Shown in pieces: positions 52,478-60,909 of a DNA stretch of 64,000 nt. The position numbers and the translations under genes are program-made. Below the pieces are notes generated by a model that saw nothing but the letters and a program-made list of their open reading frames with translations, searched no databases and had not been told where the DNA came from. Origin of the DNA: G020348185 sp964525045 (GTDB lineage Bacteria > Nitrospirota > Nitrospiria > Nitrospirales > UBA8639); assembly GCA_964525045.1 (NCBI GenBank), contig CAZGFD010000001.1, forward strand, positions 124,001-188,000. Direction: 5' to 3'. Position 1 is the first letter of the stretch; each line of letters starts with the position of its first letter.

Positions 52478-52941
52478 CCTTCTTCCTCCAGTTTAGTGGT
52501 CAGGTTCCCCATAATAAGAGCAAGAGACTGTTGAGATGCTTCGACGGGATACCAGTCATAGATCTGCTGACCTCCCCGAAACCCCCAATGCTGCCGGCGC
52601 TCTTGGATGTTGACGAGGACGACTCCCTCGTTAAGAGGTTTTAACGTCATGGTGATGCGGGACCTCTCTTTGTCCCCCAACCCCTCTCTTCCAAAGAGAC
52701 CGTAGGGGCGTCCTTGAACGGGAACAGTACGCCAGTCCGTTTTAATGATGCCGTTTTCTTTATCTCTGGTGGTCACGGGGTAGTGGCTCAGAGCCTCAAG
52801 ACTACCTTCCCAAACAGAATCTATGGGACAGGCCATATATTTTTCCGTACTGGAAATTGGTCCGGCCAAGGTCGAACAGCCGGAAAGGATAATGAGATAG
52901 GGTAATAAAACAAATAGGAACAAATAACGAGAAGCCAACAC
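52459..52941 (-). CDS. Lipoprotein, first gene of FMN_bind operon
   Basis: 160 aa from GTG 52941 (GTG 52947 is an alternative but abuts the GGAGA ribosome-binding site). Lipobox LSGC after a hydrophobic stretch; mature part VWEGSLEALSHYPVTTRDKE and GIIKTDWRTVPVQGRPYG, a pattern resembling BamC-like or DUF-type outer-membrane lipoproteins. Two Fur-like sites lie 50-95 bp upstream. Function unknown, presumably linked to the flavoprotein encoded next. Confidence 0.75.
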   Translation of the reverse strand: MLASRYLFLFVLLPYLIILSGCSTLAGPISSTEKYMACPIDSVWEGSLEALSHYPVTTRDKENGIIKTDWRTVPVQGRPYGLFGREGLGDKERSRITMTLKPLNEGVVLVNIQERRQHWGFRGGQQIYDWYPVEASQQSLALIMGNLTTKLEEEGCFFES

Positions 52942-52993
52942 GCACACTCTCCTTTTCCAAATGGATTCCTAATGGAAGATTTGAACCTTAAAA

Positions 52994-53036
52994 TGAGATT
53001 AAATATCAATATAAATAATTTTGAGTCTGATTCTCA
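52994..53036. promoter_or_regulatory. Tandem Fur-box-like sites F
   Basis: TGAGATTAAATATCA (52994-53008) matches the 7-1-7 consensus at 11 of 14, and TGAGTCTGATTCTCA (53022-53036) at 10 of 14 with strong internal symmetry. The 12-mer AATAATTTTGAG (53014-53025) lies between and overlaps the second. Upstream of the lipoprotein-FMN_bind-4TM operon. Confidence 0.6.
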
Positions 53037-53158
53037 AGCAAAATATTACCATCATTTTTTTTTGCGGGTCAATATTTCCGGTAACTAAAGAGGCTTCCCA
53101 ATAATTGTAAATGCCTAGATTTTCATCAAATCTATCCAGAACGGTATGAAGAAAAATG

Positions 53159-53196
53159 AAAAGAGGAGCCGGAGTATGAATCCAGGCTCCTCTTTT
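53159..53196 (-). terminator. Terminator after porin gene
   Basis: AAAAGAGGAGCC (53159-53170) and GGCTCCTCTTTT (53185-53196), 12-bp perfect stem with a 14-nt loop; T-rich end on both strands. Located 30 bp after the porin stop. Confidence 0.85.
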
Positions 53197-53225
53197 ACAA
53201 TAAAATTCTTAAGTAAAACTTTTGA

Positions 53226-54686
53226 CTAGAAATATGTGGCGATTGATGCAATTCCTCCAAGGGTTTGTACTCGGTTACCAGCATTATCAAGGTCCCCGGT
53301 CCTGGGTTGATACTCAAAGTTGGCCTTGAAGACCGTGTCCTCCGTCGGCCGGAAGTTTAATCCAAGCTCCACCCGCTGCTGATCACCCCTTGCAGCGGTT
53401 TCAGTGTCAGGAAGCCCTCCGTTCATGAAAATTTGATTCCATCGGGCAACAGCAGTGAATGTGGAGACTTCCTGGCGAAAATGATTTGGGAATAGATCGG
53501 TCAACCATTGGGGAAGGAAATGATAGTTCGCCTGGATGTAATATCCTTGCATGCTATCGGGATTGGTATCGTTGTTCGCAATAGGCTGACCATCTGTCTG
53601 CAGGTTGTTTTCGCCGATCCAAGCCCAGGCGCTTTCTCCGATGAGCTCCCAGGGCCCTCGTTGTAAAGTCCAGTCGACCGCAAAAATGCCCAATTGGCGA
53701 TTGTCAGCGGTGGGGCTGTAGGATCCCACAAATCCAGAAGTACCAACTTCTGCTCCCAGAAATGGGCTGAATGCGACCCGGCCGACCCAAGCTTTGCCTT
53801 CGTTATTATCAAAATCTGTGTTGTTGCTACGAGCGCTGCGAAGGCCATTGGTGACGGTGATGTTGGATATATTGTTGGGATTATCCTCGCCACCGAAGGC
53901 ATTGGTGAAACCTGAGGTCAAATAAATTTCGTAGTTAACCTGCGAAAGGCTGGTGGGGTAGAAGGTTCCATAGAATCCGACACCGGGTTGATGCAGGGTG
54001 GTCGGGATGATTCTTCTATTAACCAACGGACGTTCGGTTAAATCCCGGAGAGGGGAGTCGTGTAAGAGGTTGAATTTACCAAGCGGAAGCAGAAGAATAC
54101 CGGCGCGAAGGTTAGCGGGTTCCACCATCAAATAGTCGATAACCGCAAATTCTACTTTGAGTTCTTCACCATGCTCGATTTCAATCTCAGCAGCGAATTT
54201 AACGTTATTACTTACGTCTCCGTAAATAAATGGAACGAGACGGTGTTGGTCAAATTTGCTGTTACTTCCATCATTATCCCGATTGATGTATTCAATATCT
54301 GCGTAACCACCCAAGATGGCCTTTGGGGAGGCGACAAACGGTCGGGCATAGATCAATTTACCTGACCCCTCCATCAACGCGTTATATTCCTGTTTCTGCT
54401 CCCTAGGCTTCGAGAGTTCTTCCAGCCGTCTTTTGTCAGGCTCAACCCCTGTGGGGTCTAAAGGAGGTCTGGCGGGGGCCCGAGCCGGCCCGCCCGGTTT
54501 AAGTGGGGGTTGCTCAACATCAAGTTTTCCCTGTTTTAACGCATCTTTGATTTTTTTGACTTCTTCTGGGGTAAACCCTAGGGTTTCATCCGCAGAAGAA
54601 GGGGGTGTGTTTTCTTCGGCGAGCGCACTGCTAACAATAAGGGTCGTGCATGCCAAGAGAGCCCCAAGAATGAGCCACTTCTTCAT
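53226..54686 (-). CDS. Outer-membrane porin
   Basis: 486 aa. Signal peptide (KKWLILGALLACTTLIVSSA, cut after ALA), a charged and proline-rich N-terminal stretch (about 30-95) and then a beta-barrel with alternating aromatic strands (GGYADIEYINRD, VKFAAEIEIEHGEE, FKANFEYQPR) ending in a terminal Phe, the BAM recognition residue. It resembles phosphate-selective/OprO-type 16-strand porins. Substrate unknown; its position suggests uptake of an iron source or release of a reduced product. GGAGGAC ribosome-binding site. Confidence 0.85.
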   Translation of the reverse strand: MKKWLILGALLACTTLIVSSALAEENTPPSSADETLGFTPEEVKKIKDALKQGKLDVEQPPLKPGGPARAPARPPLDPTGVEPDKRRLEELSKPREQKQEYNALMEGSGKLIYARPFVASPKAILGGYADIEYINRDNDGSNSKFDQHRLVPFIYGDVSNNVKFAAEIEIEHGEELKVEFAVIDYLMVEPANLRAGILLLPLGKFNLLHDSPLRDLTERPLVNRRIIPTTLHQPGVGFYGTFYPTSLSQVNYEIYLTSGFTNAFGGEDNPNNISNITVTNGLRSARSNNTDFDNNEGKAWVGRVAFSPFLGAEVGTSGFVGSYSPTADNRQLGIFAVDWTLQRGPWELIGESAWAWIGENNLQTDGQPIANNDTNPDSMQGYYIQANYHFLPQWLTDLFPNHFRQEVSTFTAVARWNQIFMNGGLPDTETAARGDQQRVELGLNFRPTEDTVFKANFEYQPRTGDLDNAGNRVQTLGGIASIATYF

Positions 54687-54708
54687 TGAAACTGTCCTCC
54701 ATGAAGTA

Positions 54709-54771
54709 GGGACTCGTCGGTCCTCAATAATTGTTTTTCGGGACTCTCGCGGTCCTCAAAATAATTTTGAG
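54709..54771. repeat. Direct repeat ending in a 17-bp palindrome
   Basis: CGGTCCTCAATAATT (from 54719) recurs as CGGTCCTCAAAATAATT (from 54750), each preceded by ACTCGT or ACTCTCG. The second copy ends in the perfect palindrome CTCAAAATAATTTTGAG (54755-54771). Lies 25-85 bp upstream of the porin start and could bind a dimeric regulator. Confidence 0.55.
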
Positions 54772-54869
54772 TTACTAGGTTTAAAGATTTGTTTCCTTAT
54801 GGCATTCCTCCTGAATGGGTTGACTTTAAATTTCTTGAATTGACCATTCACTAATCCAATCCGTGATTT

Positions 54870-55097
54870 CTAGTTGTTCTCACAAAGGTTAATTGTCGCA
54901 TTGCCGGAATAGAGATCTGAAATCGGCAAGAGAATAAGTCGCTTGCATCTTTTGCATTTCAATTCCACCCCTTCATCGCTTATCTTTGCAACCAGTTGTC
55001 CGCAATGGCATCTGGCTTCGGGTGAGTAGGTATTTGTCATAGGTACAAATGTACCTTTTGGATGGTCAGGTTCAATTTCTGAATTGGAATTTTTCAT
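54870..55097 (-). CDS. Com-like small zinc-finger protein
   Basis: 75 aa. Cysteines in RCHCGQL (29-34) and CKRCKRL (48-53), 15 residues apart with VELK before the second pair, match the pattern of phage Mu Com-like zinc-finger proteins that bind mRNA or DNA. Divergent from the lipoprotein-ApbE operon, sharing Fur-like site G. No phage genes are nearby. Confidence 0.7.
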   Translation of the reverse strand: MKNSNSEIEPDHPKGTFVPMTNTYSPEARCHCGQLVAKISDEGVELKCKRCKRLILLPISDLYSGNATINLCENN

Positions 55098-55130
55098 GAA
55101 TTTGAATTTGATTGTTATTATAGTTGAAAA

Positions 55131-55145
55131 TGAGAACGATTATTA
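55131..55145. promoter_or_regulatory. Fur-box-like site G, divergent
   Basis: TGAGAACGATTATTA, 11 of 14 in the 7-1-7 scheme. Sits in the 190-bp region between the Com-like gene (leftward) and the lipoprotein-ApbE operon (rightward), so it may control both. Confidence 0.6.
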
Positions 55146-55287
55146 GTAACAATAATGTTACAAAATGTCAAGAACCAGAATAGGTTTTTGAAGACCAATG
55201 AAAGGTCAAAGGATTGGAATGATTTCGTTGCTGAATCCCTTTTTTTTTATATATAGTGTGAAAGAGAAGAAGAGGAGATTTAAATCC

Positions 55288-55887
55288 ATGAAAAAGCAAG
55301 GAAAAATGATACTGTTGATGGCGATCACATTGGGGATTTCAGGTTGTGCGAAGGAAGTGAAACCTCTCCCGGACACCCTGCCTGAAAAGACCCCGGTCGC
55401 GTTTGGAAAAATCCAAGCCTACCTCACAGGCCCAACCAACCGGTGGTATCTCCCAAAAGTCCGGTTTTTTGAACTACAGAATCTCACAACAAAAGAAAGG
55501 GTTCGGGTTGATGTGGCATCGGCTGATTCCCCTTTTTTTATATCCCTGTCAGCAGGGGAGTGGGAGTTGGCCAGAGTTCAGATCAACGAAGGGGCGTTCC
55601 GGTCAATGGCTCAAATGAATGAGACTTTTGAGGTCAGTGATGGTTCCTTGAATTATCTAGGGACCTGGGAATTGAAGATTCATCCACCAACGTATCTTCG
55701 CCTAGTGGATATTTCAGTAGAATCGGATCTTGAAGAAGCGAAATCCGAATTGTTTTCTCTTCACCCCGAATTAGAAGGACTTCCAATTGTGGCCAAACTT
55801 CCAACTCCCTCAGAACAGGAAAAACGTCTGGTTGAAATAGCGCCCTATCCTCGGGTTTGGTGGTTTTGCCGTCATCTGACATGCTGA
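55288..55887 (+). CDS. Lipoprotein upstream of ApbE
   Basis: 199 aa from ATG 55288, preceded by AGAGGAGAT; the frame is open 30 codons further upstream without a better start. Lipobox ISGC after KMILLMAITLG. The mature part looks like a beta-rich domain (KIQAYLTGPTNRWYLPKVRF, RVQINEGAFRS, YLGTWELKIHPPTYLRL). No family recognised. Overlaps the apbE start by 7 bp. Confidence 0.75.
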   Translation: MKKQGKMILLMAITLGISGCAKEVKPLPDTLPEKTPVAFGKIQAYLTGPTNRWYLPKVRFFELQNLTTKERVRVDVASADSPFFISLSAGEWELARVQINEGAFRSMAQMNETFEVSDGSLNYLGTWELKIHPPTYLRLVDISVESDLEEAKSELFSLHPELEGLPIVAKLPTPSEQEKRLVEIAPYPRVWWFCRHLTC

Positions 55888-56906
55888 TCATTCGTTTTCT
55901 CCCACGGCTCTTGCCCTGGTTGGTGATGTTGGGGCTGGGGATCACTGGGTGCCAGACTCCTCCAGTCCTCATCAAGCGCAGCCAAATGCTCATGGGCACC
56001 CTTGTGGAAGTCACGGCAGTGGCCCCGGACAAGCCTGCCGCCCAAAAAGCTACTTCAGCAGCGCTCGCAGAAATTAAGCGGCTTGAAAAACTGTTAAGCA
56101 CCTGGATTCCAGACAGTGAACTCTCCCGAATCAATGCGGCCGCAGGGCGTGATCCCGTAAAAGTGAGCCCGGAATCTATGGAGGTGATCGAACGGTCATT
56201 GGAAATGGCCGATCTCACGGAAGGTGCGTTCAATATTGTCATTGGGCCGGCCGTTAATGCTTGGGATGTTAGCACCGAGGGCAGGATACCATCTTTAAAG
56301 GAGCTTAACGCGCTCCGTCCCTTAATTGATCTTTCCCAATTAAAATTGGACCATAAGGCGCGAACGGTCTATCTGGCCCGGGAGGGAATGCAGATTGATA
56401 TTGGCGGAATCGGAAAGGGTTATGCGGCAGATCGCGCCGCGGTAGTGATGAAGGCCACCGGGGCTAGTGCAGGAGTCGTTGCGATAGCCGGCGACATTGA
56501 AACCTTTGGCCGTATGCCGGATAATCAACGATTTGTCTTTGGCATTCAACATCCCCGAAAAGAACAAGGGGAATTGCTCGCTCGAATTGAATTGGAAAAT
56601 GAAGCCGTATCAACGGCCGGTGACTACCAGCGGTTTTTTGAAGTTGAGGGCGTTCGATACCATCATATCCTTGATCCGACGACCCTCCAACCCTCACGTT
56701 CATCACAAAGTGTGACGGTGATCGCCAAAGAAGGGGTGGTGGCTGATGGGCTTGATACCGGCATCTTCGTCATGGGTGCGGAAAAAGGCATGGCGTTAAT
56801 CGAGCGTCTGTTCGGTGTTGAAGGGGTAGTTGTGGACAGCTTTGGTAAGGTATTTGTGTCTTCAGGTCTGAAGGGCCGTTTACAATTAGAGGATTCCAAA
56901 CCATAA
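55881..56906 (+). CDS. apbE: FAD:protein FMN transferase ApbE
   Basis: 341 aa from ATG 55881 (a TTG at 55857 lies inside the previous gene). Lipobox ITGC, so it is a periplasmic lipoprotein. MGTLVEVTAVA, STWIPDSELSRIN, the FAD/Mg-binding IDIGGIGKGYAADRAA, GVVAIAGDIETFG and HHILDPTTLQP are all ApbE signatures. It transfers FMN from FAD to Thr in SGAT motifs; the secreted FMN_bind protein encoded at 51.8-52.5 kb carries that motif and is the likely substrate. Confidence 0.95.
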   Translation: MLIIRFLPRLLPWLVMLGLGITGCQTPPVLIKRSQMLMGTLVEVTAVAPDKPAAQKATSAALAEIKRLEKLLSTWIPDSELSRINAAAGRDPVKVSPESMEVIERSLEMADLTEGAFNIVIGPAVNAWDVSTEGRIPSLKELNALRPLIDLSQLKLDHKARTVYLAREGMQIDIGGIGKGYAADRAAVVMKATGASAGVVAIAGDIETFGRMPDNQRFVFGIQHPRKEQGELLARIELENEAVSTAGDYQRFFEVEGVRYHHILDPTTLQPSRSSQSVTVIAKEGVVADGLDTGIFVMGAEKGMALIERLFGVEGVVVDSFGKVFVSSGLKGRLQLEDSKP

Positions 56907-56916
56907 TTACACAATC

Positions 56917-57294
56917 ATGAAAAAAGGAGAGGGTTCCCAACCGACCCCAAAAACCATGCCGTCTCACATTCGTGTTCAAGTTGGAAACTGGAAGATTCTG
57001 GCAAAAGCTCTGCTTTTCGTTATTCTTGTTCTTTGGCTATCGGGTTGTGGATTGTTTGACCGGGAAGACTTGAAAGGATGGGTAGGGTTTCATCGCGAAG
57101 AGCTTATTCGGGTCATGGGGCCACCGAGCAAGGAGACCCCCTTGCCTGATGGGAGTACCCAATTAGATTTTATAACAAGAATTACCAAACATCCTTCAGG
57201 TTCCCAACAATATGGGACCTCTTATGTCTGCCATAGAACGTTTATAATCGACTCCAAAGGCTTTGTTACCGATGCATGGAAAGAAGGGTGTTGA
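56917..57294 (+). CDS. Small lipoprotein
   Basis: 125 aa. Membrane segment LAKALLFVILVLWLSGC with lipobox LSGC (Cys 44), after an unusually long N-terminal leader; an internal start is possible. Mature part GWVGFHREELIRVMGPPSKE and LPDGSTQLDF resembles SmpA/BamE-type or short hypothetical lipoproteins. Third gene of the lipoprotein-apbE operon; a terminator follows. Confidence 0.72.
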   Translation: MKKGEGSQPTPKTMPSHIRVQVGNWKILAKALLFVILVLWLSGCGLFDREDLKGWVGFHREELIRVMGPPSKETPLPDGSTQLDFITRITKHPSGSQQYGTSYVCHRTFIIDSKGFVTDAWKEGC

Positions 57295-57400
57295 ACCGTA
57301 TACAAGAAAAGAAATTCGAAATAGTTTCAGGTTTCAAATAGAAAAAACAGATTGGAACGATTCCCAAGGGTTTTTCCTTGAAAATTTTTTCTTTACAAAC

Positions 57401-57432
57401 AAAAAAGGGGCCTTTTCGCCGACCCCTTTTTT
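57401..57432. terminator. Bidirectional terminator
   Basis: AAAAAAGGGG (57401-57410), 12-nt loop, CCCCTTTTTT (57423-57432). Sits between two convergent operons and can serve both. Confidence 0.85.
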
Positions 57433-57462
57433 AAATCCTTTAACCTATTTTCTCTTAAAATT

Positions 57463-58128
57463 CTAGCTTTCCTTTTCTTTTTCCTTTCCGTGGTGTTTGT
57501 ACCCGCCCGGATGTCCTTTGTGCATTGAGCCGGATCCGTATTGTAAAATGCGGTCATGGACGGCCTTCATCCGTTGGCGTTGTTCGGGAGTTAACACAGC
57601 CTTTGCTTCACGCTTGGCTTTAACCGAAGCCATTAACAAATCCGCTTTGAGTGCATGCACGTTTTTCAACTTGCTCTCGATATCCGAAAGGGCAGCCTGA
57701 TCGTTTCGTAACAATTCGTGCAGGTCAAGATTCGCGAGCTCCATTTCAGCTTCCATTTTGATTTTGGTTTTCTTAAAGTTGGTATTGATGCTGTGGAGTT
57801 GGCTTTCTTGCTCATCGGTAATGGCCATAGCCTGTTTGAATTTGAGGATGTGTTGAATGAATTGACTGGCGGATTGGTGAGGACCCATGTGACGTCCGTA
57901 CCCGTGCCGGCTAGAGGAATGACCATAGCCATGTCCTTTTGAGTGTTTGCCATGAGGAGAGTAGCCATGTCCCTTGGATCCCTTATCTGTATGGCTATAA
58001 TTTCCATGTCCGCCTGAGTAGCCGTGCTCGTATTCCACCGCTGAGACCGGCATGCTCAAAAAGAAAAGGCTGATGAGGATCGAAAACATGATTGACGGTT
58101 GTTGGGGCCGGAGCCTAAAAAAATTCAT
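57463..58128 (-). CDS. His-rich Spy/CpxP-like periplasmic protein
   Basis: 221 aa from ATG 58128 (AAGGAGG nine bases upstream; the longer frame is rejected). Signal peptide ending MPVSA, then a Gly/His-rich region (about 35-85, repeated GHGY and HGK units) that should bind metal, then a helical LTxxQ-type domain (MAITDEQESQLHSINTNFKK, AVLTPEQRQRMKAVHDR) as in Spy, CpxP and CnrX/ZraP-like proteins, and a second His patch at the C-terminus. Last gene of the iron-transporter operon. Metal buffering or chaperone function is inferred. Confidence 0.82.
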   Translation of the reverse strand: MNFFRLRPQQPSIMFSILISLFFLSMPVSAVEYEHGYSGGHGNYSHTDKGSKGHGYSPHGKHSKGHGYGHSSSRHGYGRHMGPHQSASQFIQHILKFKQAMAITDEQESQLHSINTNFKKTKIKMEAEMELANLDLHELLRNDQAALSDIESKLKNVHALKADLLMASVKAKREAKAVLTPEQRQRMKAVHDRILQYGSGSMHKGHPGGYKHHGKEKEKES

Positions 58129-58156
58129 GATGAGTGCCTCCTTATGACTTGAAAGT

Positions 58157-59266
58157 TCAAGACGTATGTTCAAATAATACCGTATGAGTGGCCACAATGG
58201 CTAATCCGACTAGAGCGTCCACATCATAAATTTCAGTGGAGGGTGCACTGCAATGTACCAGGCGACCCGAAGCTAACCGAATGGCATAAAGATTTTCTGA
58301 TCCACGAAATTGGCGGCTTTCAATTCGGGCATTTCCGGTTCCGACGTGGGTGATCTGGAGGTCATCAGGTCTGATCATCACCAACACATTTGCACTTCCC
58401 TGGTACCGTTCCTGATTCGTGAATGGCCCCAGTTCGGTTTCCACCTGGCCGTTTTGGATATTGCCCGGGATAAAGTCCGCTTGCCCAACGAACTCAGCCA
58501 CAAATGGACAGGAGGGCAGGTGATAAATGATTTCCGGCGTATCACATTGTACCAGTCGCCCCTCATGGAGAACGGCGACATTATCGGCCATGGCAAAGGC
58601 CTCATCATGATCGTGCGTTACCAAAATCGACGTGGTCTTGGTCTGACGTAACAAGTGATATAACTCTTTTCGCATCTTCACGGTCATATCCGGGTCAAGA
58701 TTACTGAAAGGTTCATCCATCAGCACCATGACGGGATTGGGGGCCAATGCTCTGGCAAGAGCAACCCGCTGTTGTTGACCCCCGGACAATTCATGAGGAT
58801 AGCGACGTTCGAGACCCCCCAACCCCACCAATTCCATCATCAATTGGATTTGTGCTTTCCGCGAATTCTTTTCCCTTTGTTTCAATCCGAATCCGATATT
58901 GTCAGCCACGCATAGATGAGGAAAAAGCGCATAGTCTTGGAAGACCATGCCCACTTTTCGCTTTTCGGCTGGCAAATGAATAGTGGGGGAAGAAACGATC
59001 CGGCCATTTAAAGTGATCCGACCGGCTGTGATGTTTTGAAAACCGGCAATGGCCCGAAGTATGGTGGTCTTCCCACAGCCGGAAGGACCGAGAATGCAGA
59101 GAATTTCCCCTTGGTTGACCGAGAATGAAATATCGCTGACTGCCGGGTGTTGGGTGTAGGCACAGGTGACGTGGCTAACCTCGAGGAGAGGAGCTGAACC
59201 GCTTGGGGAAGGGGAAGTCCTGGAAATATTCAATTTGGGATCCTGGCGAAGAATTTGAGCATTCAT
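58157..59266 (-). CDS. fbpC: Ferric iron ABC transporter ATP-binding protein
   Basis: 369 aa. Walker A GPSGCGKTT, signature LSGGQQQRVALARAL, Walker B VLMDEPFSNLDP, H-loop VTHDHDEA. The C-terminal regulatory domain (about 270-369, VMIRPDDLQITHVG) is typical of the FbpC/PotA group, where it can sense iron. Follows the permease gene by 49 bp. Substrate assignment rests on the neighbouring binding protein. Confidence 0.9.
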   Translation of the reverse strand: MNAQILRQDPKLNISRTSPSPSGSAPLLEVSHVTCAYTQHPAVSDISFSVNQGEILCILGPSGCGKTTILRAIAGFQNITAGRITLNGRIVSSPTIHLPAEKRKVGMVFQDYALFPHLCVADNIGFGLKQREKNSRKAQIQLMMELVGLGGLERRYPHELSGGQQQRVALARALAPNPVMVLMDEPFSNLDPDMTVKMRKELYHLLRQTKTTSILVTHDHDEAFAMADNVAVLHEGRLVQCDTPEIIYHLPSCPFVAEFVGQADFIPGNIQNGQVETELGPFTNQERYQGSANVLVMIRPDDLQITHVGTGNARIESRQFRGSENLYAIRLASGRLVHCSAPSTEIYDVDALVGLAIVATHTVLFEHTS

Positions 59267-59315
59267 CTATATCTGTTGATTATCGATTGCCAGTTCTCTT
59301 GATTCTAACTCCAGG

Positions 59316-60899
59316 TTATCCCACCTGCCAATTCTTCCTTGTCAGGAGCAGGATAACAGGTATGGTGACCATCACAATGAGTAAAGCGGGGGGCGCAGCT
59401 AATTGATAGAGTTCCTCGCTGGCCTCCAACCAAATTCGAACGGCTAAGGTATCGAATCCGACTGGTCGTAGCAATAAGGTGGCCGGGAGCTCCTTCATAC
59501 ATTGGAGAAACATGAAAATCCAGGCGACAAGGAACCCCCCGCGAATCAAAGGGAAGGTGACTCGTTGAAAGGCTTGATATGAACGCGTCCCAAGGCTCTT
59601 TGCGGCTTCTTCCAGATTGGGGTTGACCTGTTGGATCGATGACTCCAAGGATTGCAGGCCCGCAGGAAGATAATGAATGAGATAAGCCAGGACTAACACG
59701 AGGGCGGTTCCGTAAAGGAACGGGATGTTTGCAAAGAGAATAAGAAGCGCTAATGCTGCCACAGGACCTGGTAAGACATAACCTGTGTAGGCACCTTGGA
59801 TAACTAGCATATTGAGGCGTGTGGGACGGCGGCAGGCCAGATAGGCAAGTGGCGTGCCCAGGACTAAAGCCAGGGTTGCCGCCCCTCCCGAGAGGACCAC
59901 GCTATTTCCGACATATCCCAGAAACTCTGCCCCTATTGCGTTTTCCGCCCAACTCAAACTGGTCCATCGAACCAGCCAATAGGCTGGCAGTGCGAAGGCT
60001 AATCCAAATACCATGACGCAATATCCAGATATGATGGCTGTTTTGGAGAAGCTGCACGGGAAGAGCGTCAGTGGCCGGACTTTGCCGGTCATTTGGTAAA
60101 AACGGCTCTGTTTGCGAAACCACCGCTCTCCCAGCAAAAAGATGAGAGCGAAACTGACCAAGAGCAAACTCAAAATAGAGGCGGCCCCGTAATCATAGCG
60201 TCCCGTCATTTGTTGATAGACCGCGTAGGTGAAGGTCTGAAATCGTAATAGGGACACAGCTCCAAAGTCGGACACCACATATAAAATCACGAGAAACAGA
60301 CCAGCCACTAAGGCCGGCCGAATAAGTGGCAGAAATACCTGGGTAAGGGTGGCCCATTGGGAGGCCCCGGTGGCTTTCGCGGCTTCTTCAAAAGTCACGT
60401 TGAAGTTTTGTAAGGCTGTTTTGGAAAGTAAATACACATATGGAAAGGTATTCAGGGTCATGACCATGAGGGCCCCTGTAAAGCTGTACGGCGAGAAAAA
60501 GGGAGCTTGCGGTCCCAACACGACCTGCCAGATCTGTTCGAGTGGGCCACCGGTGTCGAGTAAAAAAGTGTAGACATACGCTAGGACATACGAGGGAATG
60601 GCCAAGGGAAGCACAAACGCCCATTCCCAAAATCGGCGTCCCCAAAAGTCATACCGGGTAATAAACCAGGCCAGCGAGACCCCTAAGATCAGTGTCAGCA
60701 ATCCGACGCCGAATGCCAGAGAAACAGTATTAAAGAACAGCTCCGGAATTCGTGTTGTCCAGAGGCGTTGCCAAACGGCAAGGTCCGCGTTCAGGGCCGA
60801 ATAGCCCACGTACAAGAGTGGAAGCGCGATGAGCCCGGAAATCCCGAATGAAAAAATCGCCAGAGGCGAGAAGAACGCCTGTCGTGCGAGACCGGTCAT
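59316..60899 (-). CDS. fbpB: Ferric iron ABC transporter permease
   Basis: 527 aa, fused two-domain permease with about twelve transmembrane helices. Two EAA loops are visible: FEEAAKATGASQWATLTQVF and LEEAAKSLGTRSYQAFQRVT, the coupling motifs that contact FbpC. Same layout as FbpB/SfuB iron permeases. Ten bases after the binding-protein gene. Confidence 0.92.
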   Translation of the reverse strand: MTGLARQAFFSPLAIFSFGISGLIALPLLYVGYSALNADLAVWQRLWTTRIPELFFNTVSLAFGVGLLTLILGVSLAWFITRYDFWGRRFWEWAFVLPLAIPSYVLAYVYTFLLDTGGPLEQIWQVVLGPQAPFFSPYSFTGALMVMTLNTFPYVYLLSKTALQNFNVTFEEAAKATGASQWATLTQVFLPLIRPALVAGLFLVILYVVSDFGAVSLLRFQTFTYAVYQQMTGRYDYGAASILSLLLVSFALIFLLGERWFRKQSRFYQMTGKVRPLTLFPCSFSKTAIISGYCVMVFGLAFALPAYWLVRWTSLSWAENAIGAEFLGYVGNSVVLSGGAATLALVLGTPLAYLACRRPTRLNMLVIQGAYTGYVLPGPVAALALLILFANIPFLYGTALVLVLAYLIHYLPAGLQSLESSIQQVNPNLEEAAKSLGTRSYQAFQRVTFPLIRGGFLVAWIFMFLQCMKELPATLLLRPVGFDTLAVRIWLEASEELYQLAAPPALLIVMVTIPVILLLTRKNWQVG

Positions 60900-60909
60900 T
60901 TCGCGCTAA

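Noticed and set aside
57263..57466. Open frame of 67 codons after the third gene of the apbE operon
   Set aside because: It starts inside the lipoprotein gene and runs through the terminator hairpin; translation is Phe/Lys-rich without features.
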